Positions 19,410 to 30,800 of a stretch of DNA of 64,000 nt are shown here, piece after piece. Every line of letters starts with the position of its first letter. The first letter of the stretch is position 1. The notes below the pieces were generated by a model, which saw only the letters and a program-made list of their open reading frames with translations, was not told where the DNA came from and made no database searches. The DNA is from Halisarca cf. caerulea. Its lineage: Eukaryota > Porifera > Demospongiae > Chondrillida > Halisarcidae. The stretch covers positions 4,545,001 to 4,609,000 of the forward strand of contig CAUJGJ010000397.1 of NCBI GenBank assembly GCA_963170055.1, in the 5' to 3' direction. A program made the position numbers and the translations under genes.

Positions 19410-22400
19410 AGGTGTATGGCATGGACAGAGAAAAGGACCCTGCTGATTGAAAAGGTGAATTGCATGTATGATTGATGTGTACCCAATTGTACTGATGAGG
19501 AGGTGGCAGATTACGTAAAACATGGATAGAGCGTGTACAATTGTCAATTGATGAAGAGCATAGAAATGATGTGGAATGAGAGATTCAAGGAATGATTGTC
19601 CCGAACTTGTGTGTCTAACTTTAATTATAGGTTGCACATGCATGAGCATGTAATTGTGGTGTATGTATGACATTGTACATTGTGATAGTGCTGCATTGGA
19701 CCTTGTGTTGCATGGTCCTATAGTGTCACAAGACACAATGCACTGAAATAATAAATAATATAATATGATGAGGGGGGGGGGATAATTAAGGCTTTCAGAC
19801 AAACACAGTGTTGAATAAACCAGGTATGACAGTATCTGCATGCATATGTCTTACATTCAATCAATTCCAGGAAGTCCACCCAATGCATCAAAACCTCTTC
19901 CTCTTCCTCCCTTCTGTTAGAGCCTTCTGGTGAAAACTTTGCTTCAAACAGGGTCATCATAAAATCAGCTGTAAGAGGTTTAGGTTGACTGACAAACAGA
20001 TTGTGCATCATGTGTGGATTTGCTTTAACCCTCCTAGCCCCACCCTATACCCAACAAAATGGCAGTAGTTGAACAGATTTGGGGCTGTGTATCTTCACTC
20101 AAGAGTGTCGAATCCGAACAAATACGGTATCGATGTGATCTTAAGTGAATGATTGCGCAATTGAAATCACCGAAGAAGCGTCCGGGGCCTTTAATAAACA
20201 TCAGTGGGCGTTTAAATCGCGAGAATGTCTGCTTTTTCGGAAACCTCGATCTTTGCGAATTTTTTCCAGAAGTTGTGGCCTGTCTACCCCATCAACCTGT
20301 ATACCAAATTGACGCTCGGGATTAGGGCTATCATTCTATTGAAGCAAATTGTTGGATACACCTTTTATACGTAAGTTATTTGAAGATTTTCTGAAGGCGT
20401 GCTTCTGCGTGCTAGATGGTATGATTGTAGCACTATATAATGCTTTATTAGCAATATAACAGCAAATATTCTAGTACACATTACATTTCTAAGCCTTAGT
20501 TATACTGTCCAAGTCAATAAATTGTATTAGTAGCAGTAAACATAATGTATTAGACAATAATAAGAAACATAGTTTGAGCAAAATTGAACAGTAGATGGAA
20601 AGTAGTACAGGAATAAAAATGTACAGCCAGATAGAGTACAATTCACTACAGCACAGTCATTGACCCTTCTGATACCCCTTTCTCTTCTTCCAACCCACTG
20701 ACCCTGCAGGACGTCCAACCCGTTTTCGTGGAAGTGGAAACTTCCGTTTGAAAAAGGCATCCCTTGTCTCCTTGAACTGGGAAGAATGCCATGCAGTATG
20801 GCAATCTTTCCCAACAGTTTGGCACAATGGTGGCTGCTTCGGACAATCAGGACAACTCCTTTGTGTCTTACTGTGGCACAAAGCACAGCGATGCTGGTCA
20901 GAACTGATGCAACTCCCATGCATGATTGTGAAATCTTCACAATCAGTGATGTCATCTTGAGTGTCCTCATCAGATGTCGCAGAGTGGGTTCTTCCATTTT
21001 GCTCAAGCATGGATTCATCAAAGTTGCTAATAATTTCACTCACTAATTCATCACGAAAAAGGTTTTCTGTACAAGGCTTCAACTCCTGCTCCATTCTTCT
21101 CCACATGTACAGGATGAATGCATTTGTTGCTCCAATTTCTACAAGGTGATAAAAAACAGTTTTCCAGTACCGTTTGGTTTGCCGTAGAATCCTGTAGTAT
21201 GAGATATATTGATCAGATTTATCTACCCCTCCCATGTATTTGTTATACTTGTTGATGGCCGATGGCTGAGGGACGCGTGTGTAAACGAACCTACTGCTGT
21301 CCCTGATGCGACGTCTCGCTGTGCATCCATTGGCTGATCCTGGGTGGGCTGATGACAAAACAGTTATACACTTAGTGTCCCTCCAGCAGACATACACCAA
21401 GCCAGTGCCTCTGTCCCGCAGGTAAAACCCTGTGCCCCGTGGGACATCAGATTGTGAAAGAGTGGTGACAACATCTTTAACAACTTTTGGTACACCCCTT
21501 CTTGACGTGTTTAGAGTCCCAGTGGCTCCAATGCCCAGATCTTTGAGGTCCTGGAAAAGTTTTGGGCTTGTGTAGAAATTATCACAGTACACTTCATAAC
21601 CCTGGAAGGCGAATGCTTGTATGAGCTTCATGACAACATCATAGGCTAGACCATGTTCACTTCTTCCATCATCATGTCTGGCTCCACCATACAAACCAAA
21701 GTCAATTGTGTACCCCGTGATGTCAGCAACAATCCAGAATTTGAATCCCCACTTGTTGGGTTTATTCCGAATGAACTGCTTCAATAATGACCTTGCCTTG
21801 GTTTTCACCATTCTTTCATCTACCGAAAGCTCGCAGAGGGGTTGGTAGACTTCAAAGCATCGTTTTCTTATGCTCTCATACAACGGAAAGATCTTGCATA
21901 GGGGGCTGTTTCCCAGGTCTTGTTCCTCTTCTTGTGTTACTACATGCAGAAAGGCACTGATATTTTCAAATCGGTGACGAGACATCAGTGAAGACAGGCT
22001 GGGAATGTACTGATGGAAAAAAGGAGGAAAATTGTGATAATATGCATGCACAGTGTGAAACAATAAGATAACAATCTCACCTGAACTCTTTTGCTGTTCC
22101 AAACATGCTTATAGTTTCTGACTGGATTTATTCCTAGAAGTATAAGTACTCCTAGGAACCGCATCATTTCCTCCTTCGTCAATGCCTTGACCTTGAATCT
22201 TCTGTACATGTATGGCTTCAAGTTCTTCTTGCTCTCCGCATACTGATTGGTAGCTGTAACCAAACGTTCCAGAACTTCATCATTGAAGAACAGACGAAAG
22301 TATCCAAGGGGAGTTGATGGGCTGTCATCGTCAAAGTTGAACTGGGGACCTGGCAATCTCAGTGGCTGGAATTCTTCTCTGTCCTCATATCCATCATCTT

Positions 22401-25400
22401 CATCAAGTATGCTAGTCACATTTGGGGGTAAAAAATCTTGATAAGTGACCTATAGCGAAGCAAGAAACAATCCAATATACACATCTTCCGTGACTTTGAT
22501 GCCCTCTATGCACCATCAAGACTAGAAGGACTTTTACATTATTTGCTAGAATACAGCACCTTGCCTACATTTACCTGTAGCTCATGCAATGTGCATACTG
22601 AAAAACACATTTGACAATTGAACATTTACTGATGTACATGACAAACAGCATTACATACCTCTTGTGTGCCTGTTCCTGCCCCTTGATTCAACCCACCACG
22701 TCGACTTCTACCACGGCGTCTAGGTTCTCGGCTCCCCCTTCGACCTATTCTGGATCTTCCTCTTGTTCTAGATCTTCCTCTTGTTCTAGATCTTCCTCGA
22801 GTTGGTGGTGGGCTGTCCTGAGATGGTGGGCTGTCCTCAGATGGTGAGCTGTCCTCAGATAGTGAGCTGTCCTCAGATAGTGAGCTGTCCTCAGATGGTG
22901 AGCTGTCCTCAGAGGGCTCCAGTGGTGGTTGATTGTCCTCAGAAGGCTCCAATGGTGGCAGGATGTCCTCAGATGACCCCAACAGTGGTGGGATATACTC
23001 GGAGGGCTCCAATGGTGGGTTGTCCTCAGAGGGAAAGTGCTCAAAATTTGGGATTTCCGCCAGTTGGTCCATTTCTTCACCTCGCTGATGTTGTGGACTG
23101 TCTTCGGAGGATAAGCGTTCCAAAGGAAGGTCTGAAATGTCTCCTAGATGATGATTCTCCAACCTTATCGGGGAAATTGAATCGCTTCTGAAGATAGAAT
23201 CATCTGAGTCACTGGTACTGCTCTTCAGGTCTTCTGAACTTCCTGATGAGTCTTCTTCTGAGCTGATTGCTACATTCGTTGTGCCAAAGTAGGCTAAAAC
23301 TTCGTCTGTAGTAAAAAACTTCTTGCGCATGTTACTTCTTGCCGCCATTTTGAAATGATAGTATACGAAGTTTTACCTCATTTTACTGAAAATTTCGGCG
23401 ATTGTCACCTCGCCTCCTTCATAGGGGGCTGGACCACAGAGGAAAAACATAATGAAGGATTTTACTCGATAGCTTTGTTCTCGGATTGAAGAGCTACAAG
23501 ATGATACCAAGCACGCGATGCTCTTCTTTATGCGCGTTCTGGAAACAAGTAATTCGAGTTAAAAACTCGTGGGGGCTGCCGCCCCACGCACTCGAATCAC
23601 TTGCAAAGCATTGGACTGTAAATGCACAGCTGAACATTCATTGAACATACTGTTTATTGTAACTGGACGATTGTTTTGAAAACAATTGCCATATTTGGCA
23701 ATTGTTTTCAAAACAATTCCTATAACTCATTCCTGTATAAATTCATACTTCTCTATTACTATTATATAAATTCTCTATTATAAGACTTTTCTTCAAATCC
23801 ATATTATATATATTATATATCGGACGAGCATTACACACCGGAAGTCCAAATGAAAACAATATAGGGGCTGCCACAGGCAGCCCCTAAAAAAATCGCTAAA
23901 AGTGTCCTTTTAAAAGGACGGTTTTGAATAGAGTGGGGCTAGGAGGGTTAATCAGATCATAAACTCCAAGAGTCTTGAGACCATCTATGATCTGGTCGAT
24001 CTGGGCCTTAAACTTGACAACTGTGCAATGGGTTGCAATAGCCTCCACAATGCGACAAAGGTCACTGAGCATCAATTTATTTGATGGCTCTGAAACACCT
24101 ATCTCAAAACGAAAATCCAATTCGTCACAATCCAATCTATCCCTCATTTCTTGTGCAGTCTTTGATGCTAGCAGCTGCATGTAATTTGAAAATAACTGCA
24201 TATGCATAGTATTGTTACAGTTACAACTTACTGTCATTTATTGTCAAACCATCCATATTATCCTTAGTATGCATGCATATACATACTTTTATTATTACAA
24301 TCATAATACCTTCCAATGTATGTATATATAATTAATTATACATGCACATGTAATTCTACAATATATACTATTACAATGATCCCAACCCTATAACCCTATA
24401 TAACCCTAACCCTATACCCCTAAATAGCTAACCCTTAACCCTAGGATAACCCTAATTTTATACAATTATATATCCCAATATACATTAGACCATATATAAA
24501 TGATAAAATTAATGATTATCTGATTCTGTACATTGGCAATTTAAACCATGCACGCATAAAATATCATGGATTCTGCATGAGCTAACCGCTGCCAAATTGT
24601 CTCTAATGATGTGGTTGGGGCTTCTTTTACAGTTGCTTTCACTTTACCAATTCCATAAATTATGTAGTCCACCACTGATGGTGCAATAAATGCTGGAGGA
24701 GGACCACCATGGATGAGTGACACTGCCATCATTTCTCCAACATGCTTGTATGTCTGTTTCTGAAGCTCTACCATGTTTGGAGTAGGGACACGGCAGGCTT
24801 CTCCCCCCTGAAAAAGCTGGTTGTTATTGGCAATGGCTACCATCAGCAAGTGCAGAAATTCACGCAGAGGACCACCATCATCAACAGCAGGCTCTCCCAC
24901 AAATGTGACCCTAATGTATTTAGTAAAATTCATTCCTGAATTGAAGCGATGGAGAGCATCCTGCCACAGATGTCGTTGGCGCACAACAATGCGTTGGTAA
25001 TCAAATTTATCTGCAGATAAAAACTTTGCCTTTTGATTTTGCAAAAGCTCTTCCTTGGACATTCCATTACTGTGTATAAAATATTATGAGAATACAAAGT
25101 CCACATGCATACGTATGCATGCATGCATTCATACTTTTAAATTAATGATAATTTGTTGTATCACTAAATAACAGCTATATATATAAAATACTCAATCTGA
25201 TTTATAGTAATTACTTACCAGTCATCAACTGGTGTTAGTGGAGAATATTGAGGAGTTGATTGTGGAGTCACACTTGGAAGCTCTTCATCACTCACCAAAT
25301 CTATATAGTCACTACAAGTAATACAGAAATGCAACTTTTAAATTAATTATATAATTATTAATACGAAATTAAATAATTTAAAATATTGTCAAACAAATAT

Positions 25401-25813
25401 TACACAGCTAGGGCATACAGGTTGCAGTGCCTGCATGGATCAGCGATGCACATGCAACTTACTCATACGTATTGCTAAAATTCCAAGAAGAAGATGGACC
25501 AGGTTGCTCTTTTTGTGGCAAAACTGTGCAATGAAAATGAAAACTTTGAAATATACAGGTCTATGCACTTCAGCACCCCATGGTCATGCAATTGACCCAT
25601 GCATGCACGTACCTTTACACTTTGATGTAACAGTTTGATTGGCATCCAAGAAAGTTTTCTGATCTGTCAGTATAAGTAAACAAGTCATATAAATGGTATA
25701 CACAAGCAACCAATTTCCACGATGCACTTAAATAATGTGATAATTATAATATAGAAATTCATAATATTATTAATTAAATATTCATAGTTAGTATAAGTAT
25801 ATATATATATATA

Positions 25814-25856
<43 letters not shown>

Positions 25857-26871
25857 GCATGAATTATTATAATTAGTGCATACACCTGGATATAGTGCAT
25901 GAGTGCTTGATCCTCATTTTATATTATTATCCTCTCCTATAATAATGTGCATACATCCTTCGGGTCTCCTTAATTTGAGGTATTCAGCAAATTCTGCATG
26001 CATATACCTTGCTCATGCTGCTGGACACAGTTTTTGCCTTCCCGTGTACTCATTTCAGTCTCCTCATACTCATCTGAAAAGTCATGATCATCCTCACCAG
26101 GAAAAGGCATAGTGAGCTACGAGAATTGAGTATAGATTATATAACTGGGTGCCTATATAGAGAGTAGTTACTGTTAGTGCTAGTTATAGCCTCTTGGCTA
26201 AAAGACTCCCTAATTAAATAAGCTTCCGTGGCTGTAACCATATCGGTAATATAGTATGTTTTAAATTATCTATAGTATCAAATAACTGTCTTGTATAATG
26301 ACTGCAAAACTAGGTTTGAGAGACCATATATATGCACTCACTGCACTGCATCGATGATTAATAAGAATTAGAATAGGCTTTTATGGCCATGCAAATACAA
26401 TATTACATACCTGTAAGTCATCATTTGCAAGAATGTAGATTGGCGTCTTTGCATTTCTACCAGCTAGTGAACCTGCAGTCCACCGGTAGGAATCTGAGAG
26501 CTCAGGCACCATGAGAGTCCTGCTATCACCTCCAGATGATTGAAGGATTGTGAACTGAAAATCACTATTATCATTCATGGGGCTGTGAAAAACTGAGCGT
26601 ATCTCGTCAAACATCTCTTCCTCACTCATACTCGATTTCAGCTGGATTTCCCTACAAGCTTGTTAACAGCAAGCAAGTGTCGAAGTGTCTTCTTCCGAGG
26701 GATTGCAATAAGCTGCCCTTTTTTAGCGAAAGATTTGGGTAGACATATTATATCTCTCTCATATGTAAATAGTCTGCTCTTCCCTTTGTTACCTCCTCGC
26801 ATACTGGCCAGGGACTTGTTGGCATGCCGTTGAAGAAATGCAGAAGGGAACGTTTTAATTTTAGACCTAAG
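19022..26871 (-). CDS. G2E3-like HECT E3 ubiquitin ligase gene of the giant transposon (split by piggyBac)
   Basis: At least nine exons can be followed. 26871-26640 gives 'YERDIICLPKSF' and 'RKKTLRHLLAVNKLVGK'. 26629-26411 gives 'SEEEMFDEIRSVFHSPM' and 'DSYRWTAGSLAG', a ubiquitin-like-fold region of this family. Small acidic linker exons follow at about 26112-26006, 25645-25600, 25530-25480 and 25315-25220. The HECT N-lobe is at 25070-24545 ('VTFVGEPAVDDGGPLREFLH', 'HVGEMMAVSLIHGGP'). The next exon, 24199-23952 plus 20024-19855, is cut by piggyBac. The C-lobe is at 19303-19022 with the catalytic Cys in 'YPRANTCSNTLHLPLGRPMP'. The enzyme would accept ubiquitin on that Cys and pass it to a substrate. 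One-base frameshift near 26650. Confidence 0.88.
19375..19403. repeat. AT microsatellite in HECT intron
   Basis: About 14 TA units. A frame reading through it is an artefact. Confidence 0.9.
20657..23348 (-). CDS. piggyBac transposase (three exons, open frame)
   Basis: Exon 1 (23348-22659) starts 'MAARSNMRKKFFTTDEVLAY' and encodes an acidic Ser/Glu/Pro-rich region with repeated 'SEDSSP' units, ending in an Arg-rich 'RGRSRTRGRSR' stretch. Exon 2 (about 22437-22082) starts the conserved core ('LGYFRLFFNDEVLERLVTAT', 'EEMMRFLGVLILLGI'). Exon 3 (22010-20657) has the catalytic Asp residues in 'ELSVDERMVKTKAR', 'YEVYCDNFYTSPKLF' and 'NKYMGGVDKSDQYISYY', and ends in a cysteine-rich zinc-binding domain ('HRCALCHSKTQRSCPDC'). 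Introns have GT/AG ends. The protein cuts and pastes at TTAA. No damage is visible, so this copy may be active or very recently active. Confidence 0.94.
23544..23885 (-). mobile_element. Hairpin element (family HP), full copy inside piggyBac
   Basis: This is the complement of the 10921-11281 unit, including the 3' compound hairpin (23544-23600), the internal palindrome around 'AATTGCCATATTTGGCAATT' (about 23668-23716), a short AT run (about 23805-23820) and the 5' hairpin ('GGGGCTGCCACAGGCAGCCC') ending at the A-run 23886. It lies inside piggyBac and is therefore younger than that insertion. Confidence 0.92.
24384..24452. repeat. Degenerate CCCTAA-type interstitial repeat
   Basis: About nine copies of CCCTAA/CCCTAT variants in 70 bp, the complement of the animal telomere unit TTAGGG, lying in a HECT intron. 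Too irregular to be a functional telomere. Confidence 0.7.
24545..25070 (-). CDS. HECT N-lobe exon
   Basis: Runs from 'SNGMSKEELLQNQKAKFLS' through 'YIRVTFVGEPAVDDGGPLRE' to 'AESMIFYACM'. 'GEPAVDDGGPLREF' is the diagnostic start of a HECT domain ('F.GE.G.D.GG..REF'). The exon is listed separately because it is the strongest single piece of evidence for the ligase assignment. It joins upstream to a Ser/Pro-rich linker exon ending 'YSPLTPVDDW'. Confidence 0.88.
25798..25853. repeat. AT microsatellite in HECT intron
   Basis: TA runs at about 25798-25815 and 25823-25853. No coding potential. Confidence 0.9.
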
Positions 26872-27826
26872 AATATAATCATTATAATAATATCATCATT
26901 ATTAAATTATAGAAACTCAGCTAGACTATAAGTATTATGTTAATTTATGGCAATCAGGCTGGCATATTAATGCAGTTGTATGCACTTGATATTAAATAAT
27001 GAAAATAATACAGTTTATGCCAATAACACTGTCAGGTCCAGAGTTAATAAATTAAAAGAAGGCCGGAAGCCAATTTAAGACGGAAGAGGTAAGAACTGAA
27101 TGAAATAGGTACAAAATGGTATTACTAGGCTGAGTAAGGATATTGCACTGTTAGTGGATATGAATTATTAATGTTAGGAGGGTAATAATTGTGGAGTTGA
27201 GAAATTTGAACTGCCAATGGGTAAAGATGAAGGAGAATATCTATAGAAACTGGTACAAGAATTATTATAAAATAATTTAATATAATATTATGTCATTTTA
27301 AAAGTATACATAAAGAAGGTAGCGTATAGATGAGTACAGTATGGCCATCTATATGCAGCCTCGCAAGCAAGGGAAAGACACAGAAATGAGGGTATGGATA
27401 GCAATTAAAGCCAATTAAATACTGCAAAGATTAATTGACAATCTGTACAAATGGGGAATGCCAGAAGACTTAAATTTGAATTATCCAAGCCTTACATGAA
27501 CTCTGTAGTGTATAGTGTTCTATTGAGCAATCACCCTAATAGTATGCAGACCATACACTAACACATTATCTGTTAAAATGTTAATTTCTTTTTTAAACTT
27601 TTTGCTCCTAATTGGGCTGTATTTCGAGCAATGACATGTAATATTGTTTCCTTTTAGGGAAATGTTTTTGTTGTAAACCATGGTGATCATGGTTTGCATT
27701 CAATTCAGATATGCATAGCATTCACATTCATTTAGAATCAATGAGAATTTAGGCCATAAGAAAGAAATGAATATAAGAAATACATGAGGCATGTACTACA
27801 ATGGACGTCTATGCAACTTTGTTTGT
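26872..27826. other. A+T-rich gap between HECT and DUF7869-type genes
   Basis: The HECT 5' end and promoter should lie here because the next gene ends at 27830 on the same strand. I see no convincing upstream exon; an acceptor 'TTCTTAG' precedes the 26871 exon, so at least one 5' exon remains unidentified. Confidence 0.5.
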
Positions 27827-30800
27827 TCACATGGAGTCATAATGCTGTTTTAGATGCTTCTTAGTGCTTTGTCTTAATCTTCCAGTGTTGGTTAGAGTAA
27901 ATCCATAAATAATGATACTGGTCTGGGGAATTGTGTCAACCCAGTCAACCATTTGTCGTCCTTGCCGTAATTTCCAAGGTTTCCATGCAGATGCATATGT
28001 TCCTTTCAGCCATGCCACCTCAATGTCACTTTCCTGAATACTTAGGATCCTAGCTATGGCAGGTATGCTTTCATTGCCTTCACACTCAACTGCTACCAAG
28101 TCTCCTTTCTGCAAACCAGACATTTCTGCAACATGCTGGACTTGATTCTTCTGGTATGACCCAGTGTACACCTGCAATGCGCAATGAATAAAATTTTAGA
28201 TGAAATCTAGTACTGACAAAAGTAATTACTGCATGTCCAGTCATATTATATGCAAAGTTAAAATTTAGAAAATACAACTCTCTGAGGGACATGTGTATGT
28301 ACATTTCCCAAATTTGGGGAAGCAAGTGTGAATCACCCGGGTATGCAATGGACCGCAAATGACTACTGAGCTGATGCTTCTAGTACCAGTTCCCAAATTT
28401 GGGAAGCATGCACAAATTACAATAATAGTGCCACTCTGCTGGGAAGGAAGGACTACTAAGTCAGCGCGGGTATTCATTAGTATTGTGTTCTCCTCGAGTT
28501 CCCAAATTTGGGGATGCTCAGTAGCGAGCCTATATAGCAGGATATTTTGGCGAGGGGTTTTAATTTGGTGCTTTGGCAAATTTGTAGAAAAATTAATAAA
28601 ATTTAATAGTCGTACATATTATAATAATCGCAGAATCTATGTTTTCGGTAATAAGTTTCTGGGCCAATAATAATTTTCTCAGCCGCCATGTTTTTCACTA
28701 AGGCCCGGCACGTTAGACTGATCCACCGGCGATCTCGCTACCAATGATCCCCTCAAATCATGGAGAATATGAATAGTTTACAGCAATTATGTTCAATTAG
28801 CACATTAAATTTAATTTTCGTCAACACCATCTGGAAACGAATTCGCAAATTCATATAACATCTGTTAAGGTTTCCAAAACTGCCAACACCGGCTTGTCTT
28901 GGAGACGGGGATTCACAACAGAGGATCGCGCGATTGGGTAAATGCATATGACAAGCAGATAAGATTGTGTTATAACAAGACAGTGCAAGATCCACATCAT
29001 CAGTTTCGTGGCAGCCATTTAACTCGTTGCATCGCTACAGATTCTGCCATTTTATATTGCGGTAACAGGATTGAGAAAGAAGACAGCTGCTCTCTTCGCC
29101 AAAGATCTGTTGATTACCGTTGTATATGTCTTTCTAAAGGAGCGAAGTTCGTTCACTTGGATTAGATGTGAGGTATTAAGTAGCTATAACTACGTATTAC
29201 CTATAGCTTTGAGTTGTACGTACAGTACCTATATAGTAAGGCTTTTTCGGTTGATTTTACTATAGACATAGATACTCTAACCTACGCAACGTAGGTTAGA
29301 GTATCTATGCTATAGATAATGGATTAAGGTATATTTGTGCCACTGTCAGTAAGTTTCTACGTAACACCTATATTAAATTTTGTTCTGATCATCTGAGGGC
29401 AATTAATTAAATTAGACACAATTGAGAATGTCTCAACTGCCAGGTGGAGTGTGATCGTTACACTACATTTGTACATAGTTTGGGCTTACCAGAGGCACTT
29501 GGTTGTCCCGTTGGAATAGGGATGTCTCCACTGTCTCCTCCTCCTCCTCATCCTCTTGTTCCTCACTTTCGTTAGGGAGAAGTAGTGGTAAAAGCCACAC
29601 TGCACTCTGCTGCGATGGATCCTCCATTCTGCCCAAATAAGAATCCCAGTTGATGATGGAGGTCTCCTTCAGCCATGGTTTCCACCTCTCATAGTCATCT
29701 CTGAATCTTGGGAGATCAATCTTCTCCAAGTTCGGAGGAATTGTGGAAGGTTGATAAGTAGGAAAGGACTAAAAGGGTAAGTTTGTATGTGTATAGCAGA
29801 AATTTTTTGTGGTTAATGTGCAGTGAACCTTACCTTAAATATACTGACACCTTCTTGACTCCATGGATCTGATGACCAATGCCGAAAGAACATTTTGACA
29901 ATGTTGTGTACAAATTCAAACTTGAAACATAGAGGTGTTGAGTGTCCATGTAAGTCCTCCAAGTGTGGTAGCATCCATGTTTTGATGTCAAAAATGGTCC
30001 CCAATTGCACCACTACTGGCTCAGGTGTATAAGAACTTTCAATAGCTGTTGTAAGTTCTGCAGGTGGGAACATCATATGGTACGTAACTACACATTTTGC
30101 TGTTAGACTATTAAAGGGGCACTGAACCCAAAATACAAGTTGCTCTACAATTGTAGGGGCATGCATGAAAGTAACTTAAGTCTGGTTATTCTTACATACG
30201 TATGTCACTTAGTTTGGGAGTTAGTCAGGATAAAACCGTGGTTAAAACTGCCAAAATGCAGCAAATTTTCTTCATAATTGTAACAAAAGTGAAAATTACA
30301 AAGCTGAAGGATAAAACACCTTCGTAAATGTGATACCATTGTTGCAAAGATAAGCATTTTCGAAAGTATTTCGGGACGAGGGGTGGCAGCCCCACGGGTT
30401 TTGTTACCTGAATTACTTGTTCAGTGATGTAAGCAAAATGTGTACATACGTAGTTGGTAGCGACCTGCCATAGGTAAAATATAGCATTCACCTTATACGT
30501 ATTTCACAGTCTCCCTTTGTTTTTTTGCCCACAACAACGGCAGTGACAGATAATTTCCATGAGTTAACTTCAATCATTTTTATGACTTTTTGAGGAGCAA
30601 TTAGCCTCTAAGGCTCGAAAATCTGCCTCTCGGTGACTCAAACTGTACTGATACCATACTGACTTCGTTTTGTATACCATGTACTTTGTTTCATTATTTT
30701 CGAAAAGAACTCGCGCACTGAGCATTTTGGAGGTCTTTTAGATTGGTAAAACCATGTTTGCCTAAAATTGGTGAGTCTCGCACAGAATTATCTGTAGCTA

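Larger units (their letters stand above)
20029..23947 (-). mobile_element. piggyBac transposon inserted in the HECT gene
   Basis: The ends are 'CCCTCCTAGCCCCAC' at 20029 and its exact complement at 23933-23947, each flanked by TTAA (20025-20028 and 23948-23951), the invariable piggyBac target. Removing the element and one TTAA rejoins the HECT codons between 'LKTLGVYDLI' and 'KANPHMMHNLF'. It carries one three-exon transposase gene on the minus strand and contains a later hairpin element at 23544-23885 between the gene's 5' end and the right terminus. Confidence 0.96.

Noticed and set aside
20657..22102. Transposase read as a single-exon 481-residue protein starting 'MEQQKSSGEIV'
   Set aside because: The first 30 or so residues come from an intron; core motifs upstream in 22437-22082 show a spliced start.
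22802..23191. Plus-strand 'GCPQM' repeat protein
   Set aside because: Antisense of the acidic repeats in piggyBac exon 1.
24384..24452. Chromosome end
   Set aside because: Repeats are few and irregular, and unique sequence continues on both sides.
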